Shown: positions 37,401-49,038 of the stretch, piece by piece
Numbering within the stretch: position 1 is the stretch's first letter
Layout: every line of letters begins with the position of its first letter
Origin: Camarhynchus parvulus
Lineage: Eukaryota > Chordata > Aves > Passeriformes > Thraupidae
Length of the DNA stretch: 64,000 bases
NCBI RefSeq assembly: GCF_901933205.1
Contig: NC_044572.1
Span: 64,644,465-64,708,464, forward strand
Direction: 5' to 3'
The notes under the pieces: generated by a model
Databases searched by the model: none
Seen by the model: the letters and a program-made list of their open reading frames with translations, nothing else
What the model was told of the DNA's origin: nothing
Made by a program: the position numbers and the translations under genes

Positions 37401-40400
37401 AATCTGTTATCTTCTCTCTCCTGTAAGCTGGAGCCACTACTGGAGCAGCTTCTGCAAGTCTTGCATAGCCATGAATTTTGTGGAGTCACTTGGAAGTCAC
37501 AAAAACTAGTTCTGTGGAAGAATCAGCTTTGGGGCTGCTTAGCTTTCTTTTTATTTTATTTTTTTTAATTATCCCTGTTTTTCACTAATCTGTAGCAAAG
37601 TCCTCACATGCCCTGACTTTTGTGTTGTTGGAAAACAAGCTTCTGTTCCACAAAGATGCAAGCCACCTCTGTTGCAGCATATTTTATGCTTCAATTTCAC
37701 TCTGCTCAGAATCTCCTCTGGAACTGGCTTCCAGCAGAGCAATGCAAAGCTGCACCAGCAAATCCCTCTGCCAGCTGTGAGTCCCAAACCTGCAAAAGCT
37801 GTCCTGGGAAGGAGCCCTTCCAGTCCTTTGCAGGGCCTCTCCTAATTGACTTTCACTGTGCTCATGGAAACCATCTCCAACATGATCTTTGCTACCTCCA
37901 GGGATGATGCCCTGTTTTGCCTGTGTGCACACACCCCATCAGGATGCATGTCAGGGCTCCACTGGAAGGACTCTCAGGCATGTGGCAGGGGGGAAGTTCA
38001 ACAGAAGGCCTCATCTGGATAGCCAGGGGAGCAGGGCTGCAGAGTGCAGCCCTTTCTACCTCCCACACAGAACAGATGCAGCCCAGGTGGCTCAGAGTTT
38101 TTATTACTGCACTGATGGAGAAGCTCGAAGGAATGTAGATTTGGACAGTCTGGAAGTCATTATCCCATGGTACTGTCTTTAGAGTAGCTATTCTGCCTTG
38201 GACAAGCTCCCTGAAACTGTGCACTGTGCACAGGCTAACTCTTATGCAATAATACATGAAATAGAGCTTTACATAAAAATAGCAATTGCCAGGGTGTATA
38301 GATTTGTCTTTGAGGGAAATATGCATTTGCTGAATTATCAGAACTGTTGTGGAAAGCAAAGACGCTCTGCTTAAGGTTGTTACTAAATATCTGCAAAGAA
38401 CCAGAGGCCCAACTTCATTCAGCACAGACCTTCCTTGTGCTGTGCAGTCAGCAATATTCACATGTGATACTTGACCTTCCTGAACTGCATATTTTACAGC
38501 TCGATTTTTTTTTAAAGCAAAAATAAAAGCAAAAAAGACACTTCAAAGCATCTTCAGCATGTGCTGCAGGCATGTGCTACATCCTAGCTACAGATAGTGG
38601 GATTGAACCAGACACTGTCAGCAGGCAGTAGTTAGATCCATTCACCGGGGTCCCAGCAAAGCCTTTCTTCTGGAAGAGCATCAGTTTGCTTCAGCTCTCA
38701 CACCAAGCTGGCTAGCAGATTAAAAGCTTATAACCTTTTACATGTTAAGAGTGTATTTTTTCAATTTTCCAGTCACATACAGAGCAAAAGTTTTTTCCCT
38801 TTTGAGTGTCCTAAAACACATTAGATTTTGAGTTCAGAAATCTGCATCTCAATGGAGAGGAGAGAAAGACAAAGAAAAGGGTAAAAGAGCAAAATATGTG
38901 AAACTGGGAAGGCTCACCCTTTTAATGTGGCAGCCTCTGTTCCTCCCACTGTTGTGTGAACTGCGAGTCCCTTCCTTTAACCTGCTAGGTCTGCTATTTG
39001 GTTATTCCTCAGCTGTCATTCTCCTCTGTTTTGCTCCTGGCTTCATCATGAAGCAATGCTGTCCAGTTTCCCAGCACTGAGCCCACTTAGCTGACACCAC
39101 CACCTTTCCTTCCAGCCAGGGTAGTCTCAACCAGGTTCTCTTACTCTGCAATGACTCCAGCATTTAGTGAGAAGAGCCGTGGCATCTGGAATCATGCTTT
39201 TTGTGTGAGTGCACCAGCAGGCATGAGGAAAGAAGCATAGACTACTGACATACATGGCTGTGAGAGCTTCTGCCACCCAAGTCAGTGGCGCAACACCGAG
39301 CTAAAACCAAGGACACCAGCAAGCTCTGGGCTCTCAGCATCAGCACAGCATCACCTCCTTTTCCTCCTGTGCTTTCTGCATACGTGCTGGGCTCAACTCC
39401 AGGGATTAATTTACCACCCACTGTGCAGTTTTGCAGAGGAGGAAGGGATCAAAGATTAGTTCAACAACACGAAGTTGTCACTAATGACGCAGAGGCCGAT
39501 ATTTCCTCTTGGCATCCTGGAGTGCCGAGAAGGGCTGGTGCTGGCACCTCCTTAGGTGACAGCAGCACTGCTCTCCGAGCCAGAGCAGCACCACTGGAAG
39601 GCAGCACTGCCCAGACCCATACACATTTGGCTGCAAGAAAACTCCAGGTGTGGTATCCCAGGAAGATGCCAGCTCAGCTTGCATGAGGCTGGTTCTGATG
39701 GTACTCAGGGAAAGCCTCATCCAGATCTGAGGTACTTCTGATTATTTTTACACTCTTATCCTCCCCCCACCATATATTTTCCTTGATCACCAGCAGATGA
39801 CAGAAAGGAATCACCACAAGTCTGACTCCTGCTCTCAGACACCTGCAGTGGCATCACTTAGCATCAGTCCATGTTAGCATGGGGCAAAATTTCTGAAGAA
39901 ACAAAACTCTCTGAACTCCTAACTGTTCTTTGTCTTTTTACCAGCTTCCATCTAATGTATTGGAACCAGCACATCTGCACTGCTTGTCTAGCAACTCAGG
40001 TTTCCTTTTTCAGAGCAAGGGAGGTGACACCCTCCTTCCTTAAAGGGTCTTGGAACGCACACAGAGAAAGCAGTACAGCACATCACCGCTGAGCGCTACA
40101 ATTAACCACCAGCAGAAAGCTCCTGAAGAAAACAAGCAGGCAGCTCTGTCCTGCACTCTGCAGATGAACTCAAACTCACTGCCAAACACAAGCAGTTCTC
40201 TTGCTGTGTGAACAGTAAACAGTAGAATTAGCTGATAACCAGCATCTTGAATTTGGCAAAGGCCCACTTTTTTTTCCACCCCTACTTTTAGGAAGCAAGA
40301 ATGCATGAAAACTCCAAGGCTTTGAGATGGAAAGTGAACAGCAAACACTGCCTCTCTTCACCAGCTGATCCCAGAAACATAAAGGTGTACAAACTTCCTA

Positions 40401-41729
40401 TGTTTTCACTAAGCAGCTAAAGCACATGACTGAGAAGGTTCAGATCCTGCAAAAACATTTAGTATTAATGAAGCACAGCATGATTTCAGAGGGCAAGGAA
40501 AAGGAGGCAGTGCAAGAGTTTCATACCAAATGGCCTAATTCCACTTTCAAATTCCTCAGAAATACATCTGATTATCTGACCAGTAATCAAGTGAAATGTT
40601 GCAAAAACTGGACGCACTTCTCCTCAGCACTGAAAATAGCTGTAAGGAAAGGAAATGTGCCAATATGCATCATGTAATGGAACTGACAGTGGGAAAGGAG
40701 AACTTTAGGTGTATGAAAAAGTGAATTTTGTGGAGAATATTTTTTGTCTTTTTTTTCCTCCCTCTTTCCCTCACTCAAGTTCATTTCTACACAGGATAAC
40801 TCCTGAAGGATAACACATTGTTATGGGAGACAGCCAGTCTTATGAACAGCTATGGCAAAATGCCCTGTGGGAAGCCATCACTAAATCAATCCAATCCATG
40901 AAATTGTGATGTGCTAGATCAAGTAAAGAGGCCCTGGCTGCAGATGCAAAGGTAAGCCACAGCTGCTACAGGAAGCACAGGGCTCCCCCATTGCCTCTCA
41001 CTCCCTTGCAGAGGGCAAACTCAAGCTGTGCCCAAAGCACAGCCTGCAAAGCAAGAGAAAGGCTCAGAAGCACAAAGAAAGTGCTTGTACTGCCACCTCC
41101 CTCTTATGTAGCGCTGCTAGAGCACAGGTTACTGCAGGCAGGTGCTGTGGGCCAGAATTTGGTCATGCCTGGCACAGCTCTTTGGGCAATACACATCACC
41201 ACTGCACTTGAAGGAGGTAGGAGAAGCCACCCAGGGAGGAAGACCTATGAAAATTAGGAGCTACAGTGAGTGTGGATACATGTGATAACTAAGAGGAAGC
41301 TGGAGGGAGTGGGTTGACATAGTCAGAAAGGTGCTGGTGTTAGGAAATATCATTATGTGGGGGTTACCAAGGTCCTGGTGATCAGGATAAGAAGAAATGA
41401 AGCAGAGGCAGCAGGCCACTTCAGCTTGGGGAAGCAGGGCAGGGCTTGCCCCTTCCCCATCCCAATTTCACCAAAGAAACAAGAAAAGTCAGAGAACTTC
41501 CCAGGGTAAAGGGTCTGAACAATAGGGGCAATTTGCCAGCTCTTCGCAGTTGCAGGAATACTCATACATTTCTGGTGAGGAACAACAGCCAAGACACTGA
41601 GATATCATTGATATCACACACAGCTTCCGCTGCAGGATTTGCTTTTTTGTTTGAGAAGGGGGAGATGAAGAGCAGCATTGACTTGGTAAACCCAACGTTT
41701 GCCTGCTGACGGTGCCCAGCTAGAGTCTG
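34491..41729. other. Gene-free intergenic stretch
   Basis: A GC-richer shoulder with scattered CpG extends to about 34960; beyond it the DNA is ordinary. A G-rich run lies at 36046-36063. Long frames on both strands at 37.6-38.5 kb (up to 189 codons on the minus strand, 37892-38461) overlap one another in several phases, with no recognised domain. Confidence 0.5.
36046..36063 (+). repeat. G-rich tract, possible quadruplex
   Basis: Three runs of five to six G separated by single T. It has only three runs of three or more G, so a canonical four-run quadruplex needs the last run to be shared or only two tetrads. Confidence 0.6.
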
Positions 41730-41743
41730 ATTGCCATGGCAAT
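41730..41743. promoter_or_regulatory. Candidate RFX X-box palindrome
   Basis: ATTGCCATGGCAAT is a perfect 14-bp palindrome. It matches the RFX-family dimer site (GTTGCCATGGCAAC type) except for the outermost base on each side. It lies about 7.1 kb upstream of the ADTRP start codon. Factor binding is inferred from the match only. Confidence 0.35.
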
Positions 41744-44700
41744 GCCTCCCTGAAGAGCTGAGCGGGGGTTTAGGCTGTGCCTGAGCCGGAATAGCCCTCT
41801 GAGTAACCCCTGCTCCAGCAAGGGCCTACTAACAGCTGACTGCTCAGTACACAAGTAGGATTCAGAGCCACAAGCTGTGTCAGACACTGCTGATATTTCT
41901 TGTGAAAACCACAGCACTGGCTCTTATGTAGGAAACTCACTCTCTGTACCCATTGCTTGAACAGCAGTCGGACCAGCCCACTGGTTCAAACTTCATTATT
42001 TTGTTATCATCATTAAAACATTGCAACCTTTGTTTTATCCTGTCTTTGACAGACTGAAAAAATTACTTTGTTCTTCAGTGCCTGGTAGGAACTGGAGCAG
42101 GAACTGGACATGGATTTGGCGTACAAAGGATATTAGTGTCCCAAGGGAGAGAAGATCCTTGCACTTGCCACTCTGGCCACCTTGCAAGGTCCCAGCATCT
42201 AGCAGGGTTTAGGAAATTCTTGGCATTTACACATGTTTTGTAACCCACTGAGTCATCCATCTAGATTATACCAGTGGTGGGAAGCAAACCAGAACCTCTT
42301 CAACATCTCTTGCAGAATTATGTCCTTTCCTCCAACATGATTCAGAAGTTATCAGGGCTTAATGGGAATAATCATTAATTTACATTTCAGCAGAAGATTT
42401 CCATGTGACTGGAACACCATTTCACTGCTCTGGATTACCCTTCTCCATGGTAGGGTTGAGCATGGCAGGGATAAGCAGTTCCATGCTCTGCTCTGCATTT
42501 GTTGCAATCTAAGTACCAAACGTTGTGAAAACAGATTTAGGTACTATACTAATACACAGTATAGATCTTATTATCTAATAGATAATCCAATATTATCTAA
42601 GATAGAGTTGCACATAAATGACACTAATTCAGCAAGCACTTAGTGGAGTCAGTGCTGGATCTCTATTGCCTTGTATGTGGAATAATTACTTATGGTTATA
42701 AATAGATCACATTAAGAGTAACATGATATGCAGTATGTTATCAAACACACATCTATTTACAAGACAAATTCTTGACCCTCCTCTAGAAAGGCCAAAGTAA
42801 AAAAAAAAATATATAAATTCATATCTTAGCTTGCCCAACAAAATTTTCTAGAAGGACAGAGTCTGAGAATCAGTTATACTTTGTGCATGCATGATAAATA
42901 CTCTGGCATTTTTCCCTAGTACACTGTGGTGTGGTTTTTTCACTCTGAACTTCAGGCTGTTTGTGCACAATATTTCTAAATAGTCATATATTAATTTTGC
43001 CTCTCTGACAGAAAAGGGAAAAGGTAAAATTAGGAAGCAACTTATATATCCCTTTAAAAGAAAGTGTATAAGTTCTTGGAAGCTGTGGAAAATAAGTGAA
43101 ACACATGCCTTTTATTTCTAAACAATATTAACCTTGCCAAGAGAGAACACGCTCTTGGGGTTTGGTGGTAAGGTAAACAATTACTAATTTCCCCTATGAG
43201 TAGGAGATAATGAGATAGGCAAGCATTTTTTCTGATAAAATGTTCCTTAATTTCAACATATCTACTTTTAGAATCCAAGTTGTTAGCTGAAAAGATTTTG
43301 TTTTGATTGATGTCATAATTCTCATTCATTTAAAAGAGTCAGAAATGTCAAATCATTGTTACACAGGAAGTTTTTGGCTTGGATCAAAGTGACATTTCAT
43401 TTAGCAGTCTGAATAAATGCACAGTTTAAAAGCCAACTCAATGAGAAGGATACATTCTGAAATCTAAGTAAATACTTCCAACTACTGAATCCAATTTCTG
43501 CTTGTACACAAGTCATCCCTTTGGGACTGAGAAATCCCTCTGAATTTTGGCTTTTTGGAACAACCTTTTAATTCAATTCAGAACAAAGATATTGAGATTA
43601 GGTAAGCCATTTCTTGCCTTCTCCTTAAAAATACATATTAAAAATATTAATCTTACACAAGAGAGAGAGGAGAGTTGCACGCAGGAGGATGCATAAGCTG
43701 TCTAAGAACCGTAAAATTTTCCTGCTTGCCACACACATTAGGTAGATGTTGCAGCAGTGCTTATTCTCAAAATTGTACTGAAATCTTTCAGGATATTTTT
43801 AATCAATCTTCATTGCTTGTTGCTATTGCTGCTGCATTGCTGGGCAAAGCCCTCAGCTTTTATTAGAAGTTAAAATATTTTTACACTTGTTACTTGCACC
43901 GCTGCAAAGAAAAGTTAACTCAACCAGAACTCCCAGAAGCTACCAAAGCCCAAGACAAATAAAACCAGAGAGAATTAAGTCTTGTGAATTACACCAACCA
44001 TATCACTTTGCCTCAGGATTTGATGATGCCTGGAGCAGACTATGCCAAGCTGGCAATTTTGTCAATTATGTTTCATTTCATACATTGGGGCTGTCATAGA
44101 ATGAATTGTTACCGTAGATGTCCCTGGGGACATAGAGCTCAGGCAGCCTCACACTACATGCTAAAAAGCTTTCTCAGACAGGGCTTGTCAGAAAAAAATA
44201 TCTTCCACACAGAGCCCTGCCCTACCTGCAGCTGAGCCAGAAGGAGGGAAGCAGAGCCCCCAGACACATTCACATTCTGCACAGAGGATGCTGCACAAGA
44301 ACAGCCCCGGGGCCCCCTTGCAAGGGATGCTGACCCTAATGCAAACCAGCTGACAACAGCAGTACATTAAAAACAACCAAACTAGGAAATCGACGTGTGA
44401 AATAGCAGAACTGTGTCAAGGACAGAAACATGCATCAAAAAACTAGAAGAAATATGTACTTGCCCAACTCCTTGTGTTCTTTTCACCGTATAAAATCACT
44501 CTGGCAGAAGCAAGACCCCCTGGTGTACCAGTCTCTTATTCTTAGATGGTGCCTAGAAAAGAGAGCTAAGCACAAAGACAGGGGTTCTTAAGTCCCCAAA
44601 CCTTTCCTAGGCTTTTGTATGGTTTTGAATCTGTTCCTATCATCTGATCCTAACTGCTGTCACCTGCCAGTAATTTCCTGCCTTACTGTCGCTTGTTTTG

Positions 44701-46110
44701 CCATCACTGGATGCTGCCATGGCAGAGAGGAAGCCTTGCCAGTGCAAAATACTGAAGAAGATTTGAAAGGCACCTATCTGGTCTCTAAACAAATTGTCAG
44801 AAGTGAGGAAGCAAGAATATTTGTTTCTATCAGCTGCTTCATTAGCACAGGTTGAGGTGGTAATTAAGCACTATTATGATAATGATGGACTTAACTGGGG
44901 GCTGCTCAATGGCCTGGAAATACCATGCCCATCAGTGAAGACACACAATTATATTGCCACTTCACACTGTTTGCTGTCACCTCTGTACCTGAACCATACT
45001 AATAACATGAGTGAGTCAAATCCATTTCGGTGCAGCCAAGCAAGCTGGCCTAAGTCACTCTCATAGAATTGGGAATAAGCAGAGGACATTTTGTGGACAT
45101 AAACCGGATTTATGCCTCCAGTTACTTGTTCTATCCTTCAGCTGAACCATGTTAATGAACTAACTGGGAGCTCCCAGTTTGCTTCAGCACAAAGTCAGCT
45201 ATTGCTGCACAAATCAGATGAGCCCCTGAAGTGGATTGGGAGCATTGTCAGAGTGTGTGAATGTGGCTCAGCTCCAGGGGAGAAGCAGATGCAAGCTGGG
45301 GTGTGGTACTAAGCAGATGGAAAACGGTGTTTCCCTAAACAGTCCCACTAGATCTGCAGCAGCACATCTGCTGCACCCCAGTGTGTGCCTTCTTCCTTTT
45401 TCCACTTACTGCAAAAAGATTTGGACTGAATCCCCTCTTCCACTGAACCTTCAGTTGATGTTCAGACCCATGGAGAGATGACATAAGATATGACCTTTCC
45501 CGTGTATTTGCTTGCTACATCACACTGGCTGTGAAATAAGAAAGACTCATGAAGTGTGGAGTATTGGATTTCAGATACTATTTGGTGCTCATGCTTTCTT
45601 TGCAATGTTTCTGTATCCAAATCGTATCCCTTAGCTAGGCTGAAGGAAATGTATCTTCCTTCTTGTATATGGGAAAACAAAGCAGATGGTCTCAGTCTGA
45701 GGGACAGATGTCCACATCAGAAAACTGTCACCGCACTTGACACCTTCCCAGTCATACTGGCCAAAATCCTCCAGAAAAGAAAAAACACACCTTGCCATTT
45801 TGCATACATTTACATTCATTTGCATGCATTCAGGCACCTACTGAGCAGAATGCTCAGCCTTCCCATTTCTTAAGTTGCACTCAACCTCAGAAGGACTGGT
45901 GTGAAGATTACTTGTTAAAAGAGCTGACTGCCTGGTGACTTTGGTATGCAAGCTATTAATAAAAAGGACCCTTCCATGCCAGTGTCCTATTCTCTTCCTG
46001 CCTTTTGTCACAGGGATGAGTCTAGGCACAGAAAAGCAGCTCATAACGGCACTGCCCCATGCAGAAATTCTGTAAAGGCAAATGAAAACCCTTTTCTGCT
46101 AAATTTTCTA
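41744..46110. other. Gene-free intergenic stretch
   Basis: AT-rich DNA without a supported gene, other than the GATA-site cluster near 42.58 kb. Short frames only. Confidence 0.5.
42571..42598. promoter_or_regulatory. Cluster of three GATA sites
   Basis: TTATCT (42571-42576), AGATAA (42580-42585) and TTATCT (42593-42598) are three canonical WGATAR sites within 28 bp. The first two form a perfect inverted repeat (ATTATCTA, 42570-42577, and TAGATAAT, 42579-42586, around one base). The local DNA is AT-rich, so chance is a real alternative. Confidence 0.3.
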
Positions 46111-47234
46111 GGACATGAGCAAAGCATTTGACACTGTCCCACATGACATCATCCTTGTTGCTAAACTGGAGAGACACAAATTTGACAGAGGCACCACTCA
46201 GGGGATAAGGAATTGAGTGAATAGTTGCACTGAAAGAGCTGTGGTCAACAGCTCAATGTTCAAGTGGAAAGCAGTGGAAGTGGCATTCCTAAAGCATCAA
46301 GACCAGTGCTACTTACCATCTCTGTCAGTGACAGGGACAGTGGGATTGAGTGCACCCTCAGCAAGTTTGCTGCTGACACCAGGCTGTGTGGTGGAGTCAG
46401 CATGCTGGAGAGAAGGGATGGCATCCAGAGGGACCTGGACAGGCTGGAGAAGGGGGGCCTGTGTGAACAACATGAAATTCAACATGGCCAAGTGCAAGGT
46501 CCTGCATCTGGGTCAGGGCAATCCCAAGCACAAATACAGGCTGGGGGAGAATGGATTGAGAGCAGCCCCAAAAGAATGTTGTTATTGAGAAGCTCAGCAT
46601 GGCTGGAAATGTTCATTTACAGCCCAGAAAGCCAAATGCATCCTGGGCTGCATAAAAAGTAGTGTGGCAGTCAGGTCAAATGAAATGATTCTGCCCCTCT
46701 ATGCCACCCTCATGAGACCCCACCTGTAGCAGTCCCATTCAGTTCTGTTTGTAAAGAAGGACATGGACCTGTTGTAGCAAGTCCAAAGAAAGCCACAGAG
46801 ATGCTCAGAGGGCTGGAGCACCTCTCCTATGAAGACAGGTGGAGAGAGCTGGAGTTGTTCAGCCTGGAGAAGAGAAGGCTCCGAGGAGACCTTAGAGCAG
46901 CCTTCCAGTGCCTAAAGGGGGTTCTGCAAGAGAGCTGGAGGGGGACTTACAAGGGCATTTGGTAACAGGAAAGGGGGAATGGCTTTAAACTGACAGAGGA
47001 TGGGTTTAACTTAGATACTAGGAAGAAATTCTTCACTGGTGGTGAGGTACTGGAACAGGCTGCCTAGAGAAGCTGTGGATGCCCCAGCTCTTCAAGTGTT
47101 CAAGGCCAGGTTGAAGGGGCTTTGAGCAACCTACTCTGTTGGAAGATGTCCCTTCCTATGACAGGGGAGATAGAACTAGATGATCTATAAGGTCCCTTCC
47201 TACCCAAATAATTCTAGGATTCTGTGATTTTATG
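46111..47234 (+). mobile_element. CR1 LINE, 5'-truncated, 1.1 kb
   Basis: This is the longest CR1 copy in the window. It starts inside the reverse transcriptase at DMSKAFDTVPHD (46113-46148), corresponding to the family's SKAFDTVSH-type block. It continues through the region of the catalytic FADD box, here read as KFAADT (about 46360-46377), with an aspartate replaced by alanine. It then runs through the C-terminal region and 3' UTR ('ggctggagcacctctcctatgaagacagg' region near 46812) to the terminal 'ttctaggattctgtgatttt' end. Stops and frameshifts break the frame, so it is a dead copy. It ends about 1.65 kb before ADTRP exon 1. Confidence 0.9.
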
Positions 47235-48639
47235 ACAAGACTGGTGACATTGTCAGAGTACAAAAAACATAATCCCATCCTGTTTTCCTTTTTTTTTTTT
47301 TTTTTCCTGGCAGGGAGTTTTCTCTTCCAACCTCAAACAACCACAGAAGGCTCCACATCTTTATTTTTCATAAGTGAGGCAGCAATAATTCACTGGGGTT
47401 GTGGTGGCTGGAATGCCTGGGGGATCTGGGTGCGGCCAATATGAATTAGAGGAGAAGTCAATGAAACACAGGAGACTACTGAAGTGCCTTAGTGCGAGGT
47501 TTGTTTCCCAACATGCAGGCACATTGCTGTCTGAGTTCATAGGAAATTATCCCACATGGAGCCTTGCATCTAGTAGGAGGGGAAAAAAAAAGCCAGATAA
47601 AAACAAACCAAACCAAAACACAGCAGATTGCTCAATGCCATCTGTAAGCCAGTTAAAAGGGGAGGAAAAGGAGATCTCTTAATGCAGTCTGCTTGGCCAA
47701 AACTGAGCCCTGCTCATGGGCCACTGTCTGCAGGGGCAGGAAGAGCATCCTGCCTCCCCATCCTGCATGACGAATGTCCAGCTGTGGGCTGGGGGCTGTG
47801 ATACCTGTTCCCCATCAAGGCCCCTATGAAACACTCAGGTGGCAATTATTGCTGAGTTATGAAGACTCTAGGAAATGCTGTGTGTGTTTTACAGTGCTAG
47901 TTATGATTGCTTGGTGAGGGAGGAGGAGAGGGAAAAGCAACCATTCTCATGAGAATTTTTTTGTTTGCTTCATTTTAGTGTCATTTTGTATTGGTTCTTC
48001 TCTTCTTCTCAGCCCTGATGATGTGATGATATTGTGCCAGGGAGGAGGGGCTGTCTGAAGGTGAATGGCAGCAAATAAAGAAGCAGAGAGGCAAGACAGG
48101 CTGCTCAGCATTTCCTGTTGGTCACCCAAGGCCTATGCCCTGTGTCTCCATCCCTGCCAGAGCTTCAGAGTGACTCGGGGTTTGTCCAACCTGCCATGCA
48201 CAGCTGTGATGAATTCCAGATGCTGGGAGCAGCATAAAGGTGGCAGAGCCTTTTCCCACACAAAAAAAAAAATTAACAGCCAGAGAGATTTTCAGCCCCA
48301 AGGACCTTTGCCTATGAATCTTGTCAGCTTCCTTGCCACCTCCATAGCTTATCAACAAATCAAGTAGGTTTTTCTCTCACAGGCCATTATATTTCCCACT
48401 TCTTTCTTTGGCACAAGGCAAAAACAGTCACAGAGGCTTCCCAAGCTGAGTTGGAGACATGGCTGCACACACAGCTACAAGTGAGGAAAATGCCACTTGT
48501 TTTCACTCTCTACCCGACACATGACAGCCTGTTACACAAAATCAGCAGCAAAACTCCCCCCCACTTTTGCAAAAGAATAACCCAACCCAAAACTTATGTA
48601 ACTCTGCAACTAATCTTTGGTAATCTTGAGCAAGGCATT
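47235..48639. other. No gene seen; T run near left edge
   Basis: A T run of about 17 lies at 47289-47305, shortly after the CR1 end. The rest is ordinary non-coding DNA upstream of ADTRP. Confidence 0.5.
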
Positions 48640-48885
48640 TAAATCCAGGGGCTAAGCCTATTCTTCTCATCCCCGCCACCCCCCAGCCTATCTGTAAAGT
48701 AAAAAGGGAAACAAATAGAAGCAAAGTTCACAGCCTTGTGATTTTTCCTTTTGACCAGAGTAAAGTGGCATCGTGTCCCGAGGCTGCTCTGAAGTAAGCC
48801 CTCCTGGCTTGCCTTATCCCATGCTCTGAGCACCTTAAGAGAAAAGCTGCTTTCAGAGCAGCTGTCAGTTGCTCTTGGCTGAAGC
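48640..48885 (+). promoter_or_regulatory. ADTRP: ADTRP proximal 5' flank / 5' UTR
   Basis: This lies directly upstream of the start codon. An in-frame TGA at 48880-48882, two codons before the ATG, closes the reading frame, so the 5' end of this exon is untranslated in this frame. No TATA box is evident and CpG is sparse. A C-rich stretch lies near 48672-48688. Acceptor-like sequences (TTTCAG ending at 48856, and GTCAG ending at 48868) would allow splicing from an upstream untranslated exon. I cannot tell whether transcription starts here or farther upstream. Confidence 0.4.
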
Positions 48886-49038
48886 ATGGAAATCTCTACT
48901 CTCGCCACGTACCACTGCCTTGCTTTTGTCTGGTACTTTTTCGTTGCCTATTCCATCACACACGTAAAAACAGAGGAGCGGCCATCTGAAGTGTTCCTTT
49001 ACGGTGGGCAGTGGAAATATTTGACAGTCCTCAATCTG
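48886..49038 (+). CDS. ADTRP: ADTRP coding exon 1 (residues 1-51)
   Basis: ADTRP is a multi-pass membrane hydrolase of the AIG1 family. It cleaves fatty-acid esters of hydroxy fatty acids, and in human endothelium it regulates TFPI (family knowledge). The exon encodes 51 residues from an ATG in strong Kozak context (A at -3, G at +4), with an in-frame stop just upstream. It then meets a GTAAGC donor at 49039, phase 0. Residues about 9-25 (YHCLAFVWYFFVAYSIT) form the first membrane segment, aligning with YHFLVLSWYTFLNYYIS of human ADTRP. The C-terminal GGQWKYLTVLNL matches the human GARWKYMTLLNL block. Thr47 aligns with the family's catalytic threonine. AIG1 is the closest alternative, but the N-terminus and block matches favour ADTRP. 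Confidence 0.93.

Noticed and set aside
37892..38461. 189-codon open frame on minus strand
   Set aside because: No family similarity recognised, and three other frames are open across the same region. Probably non-coding.
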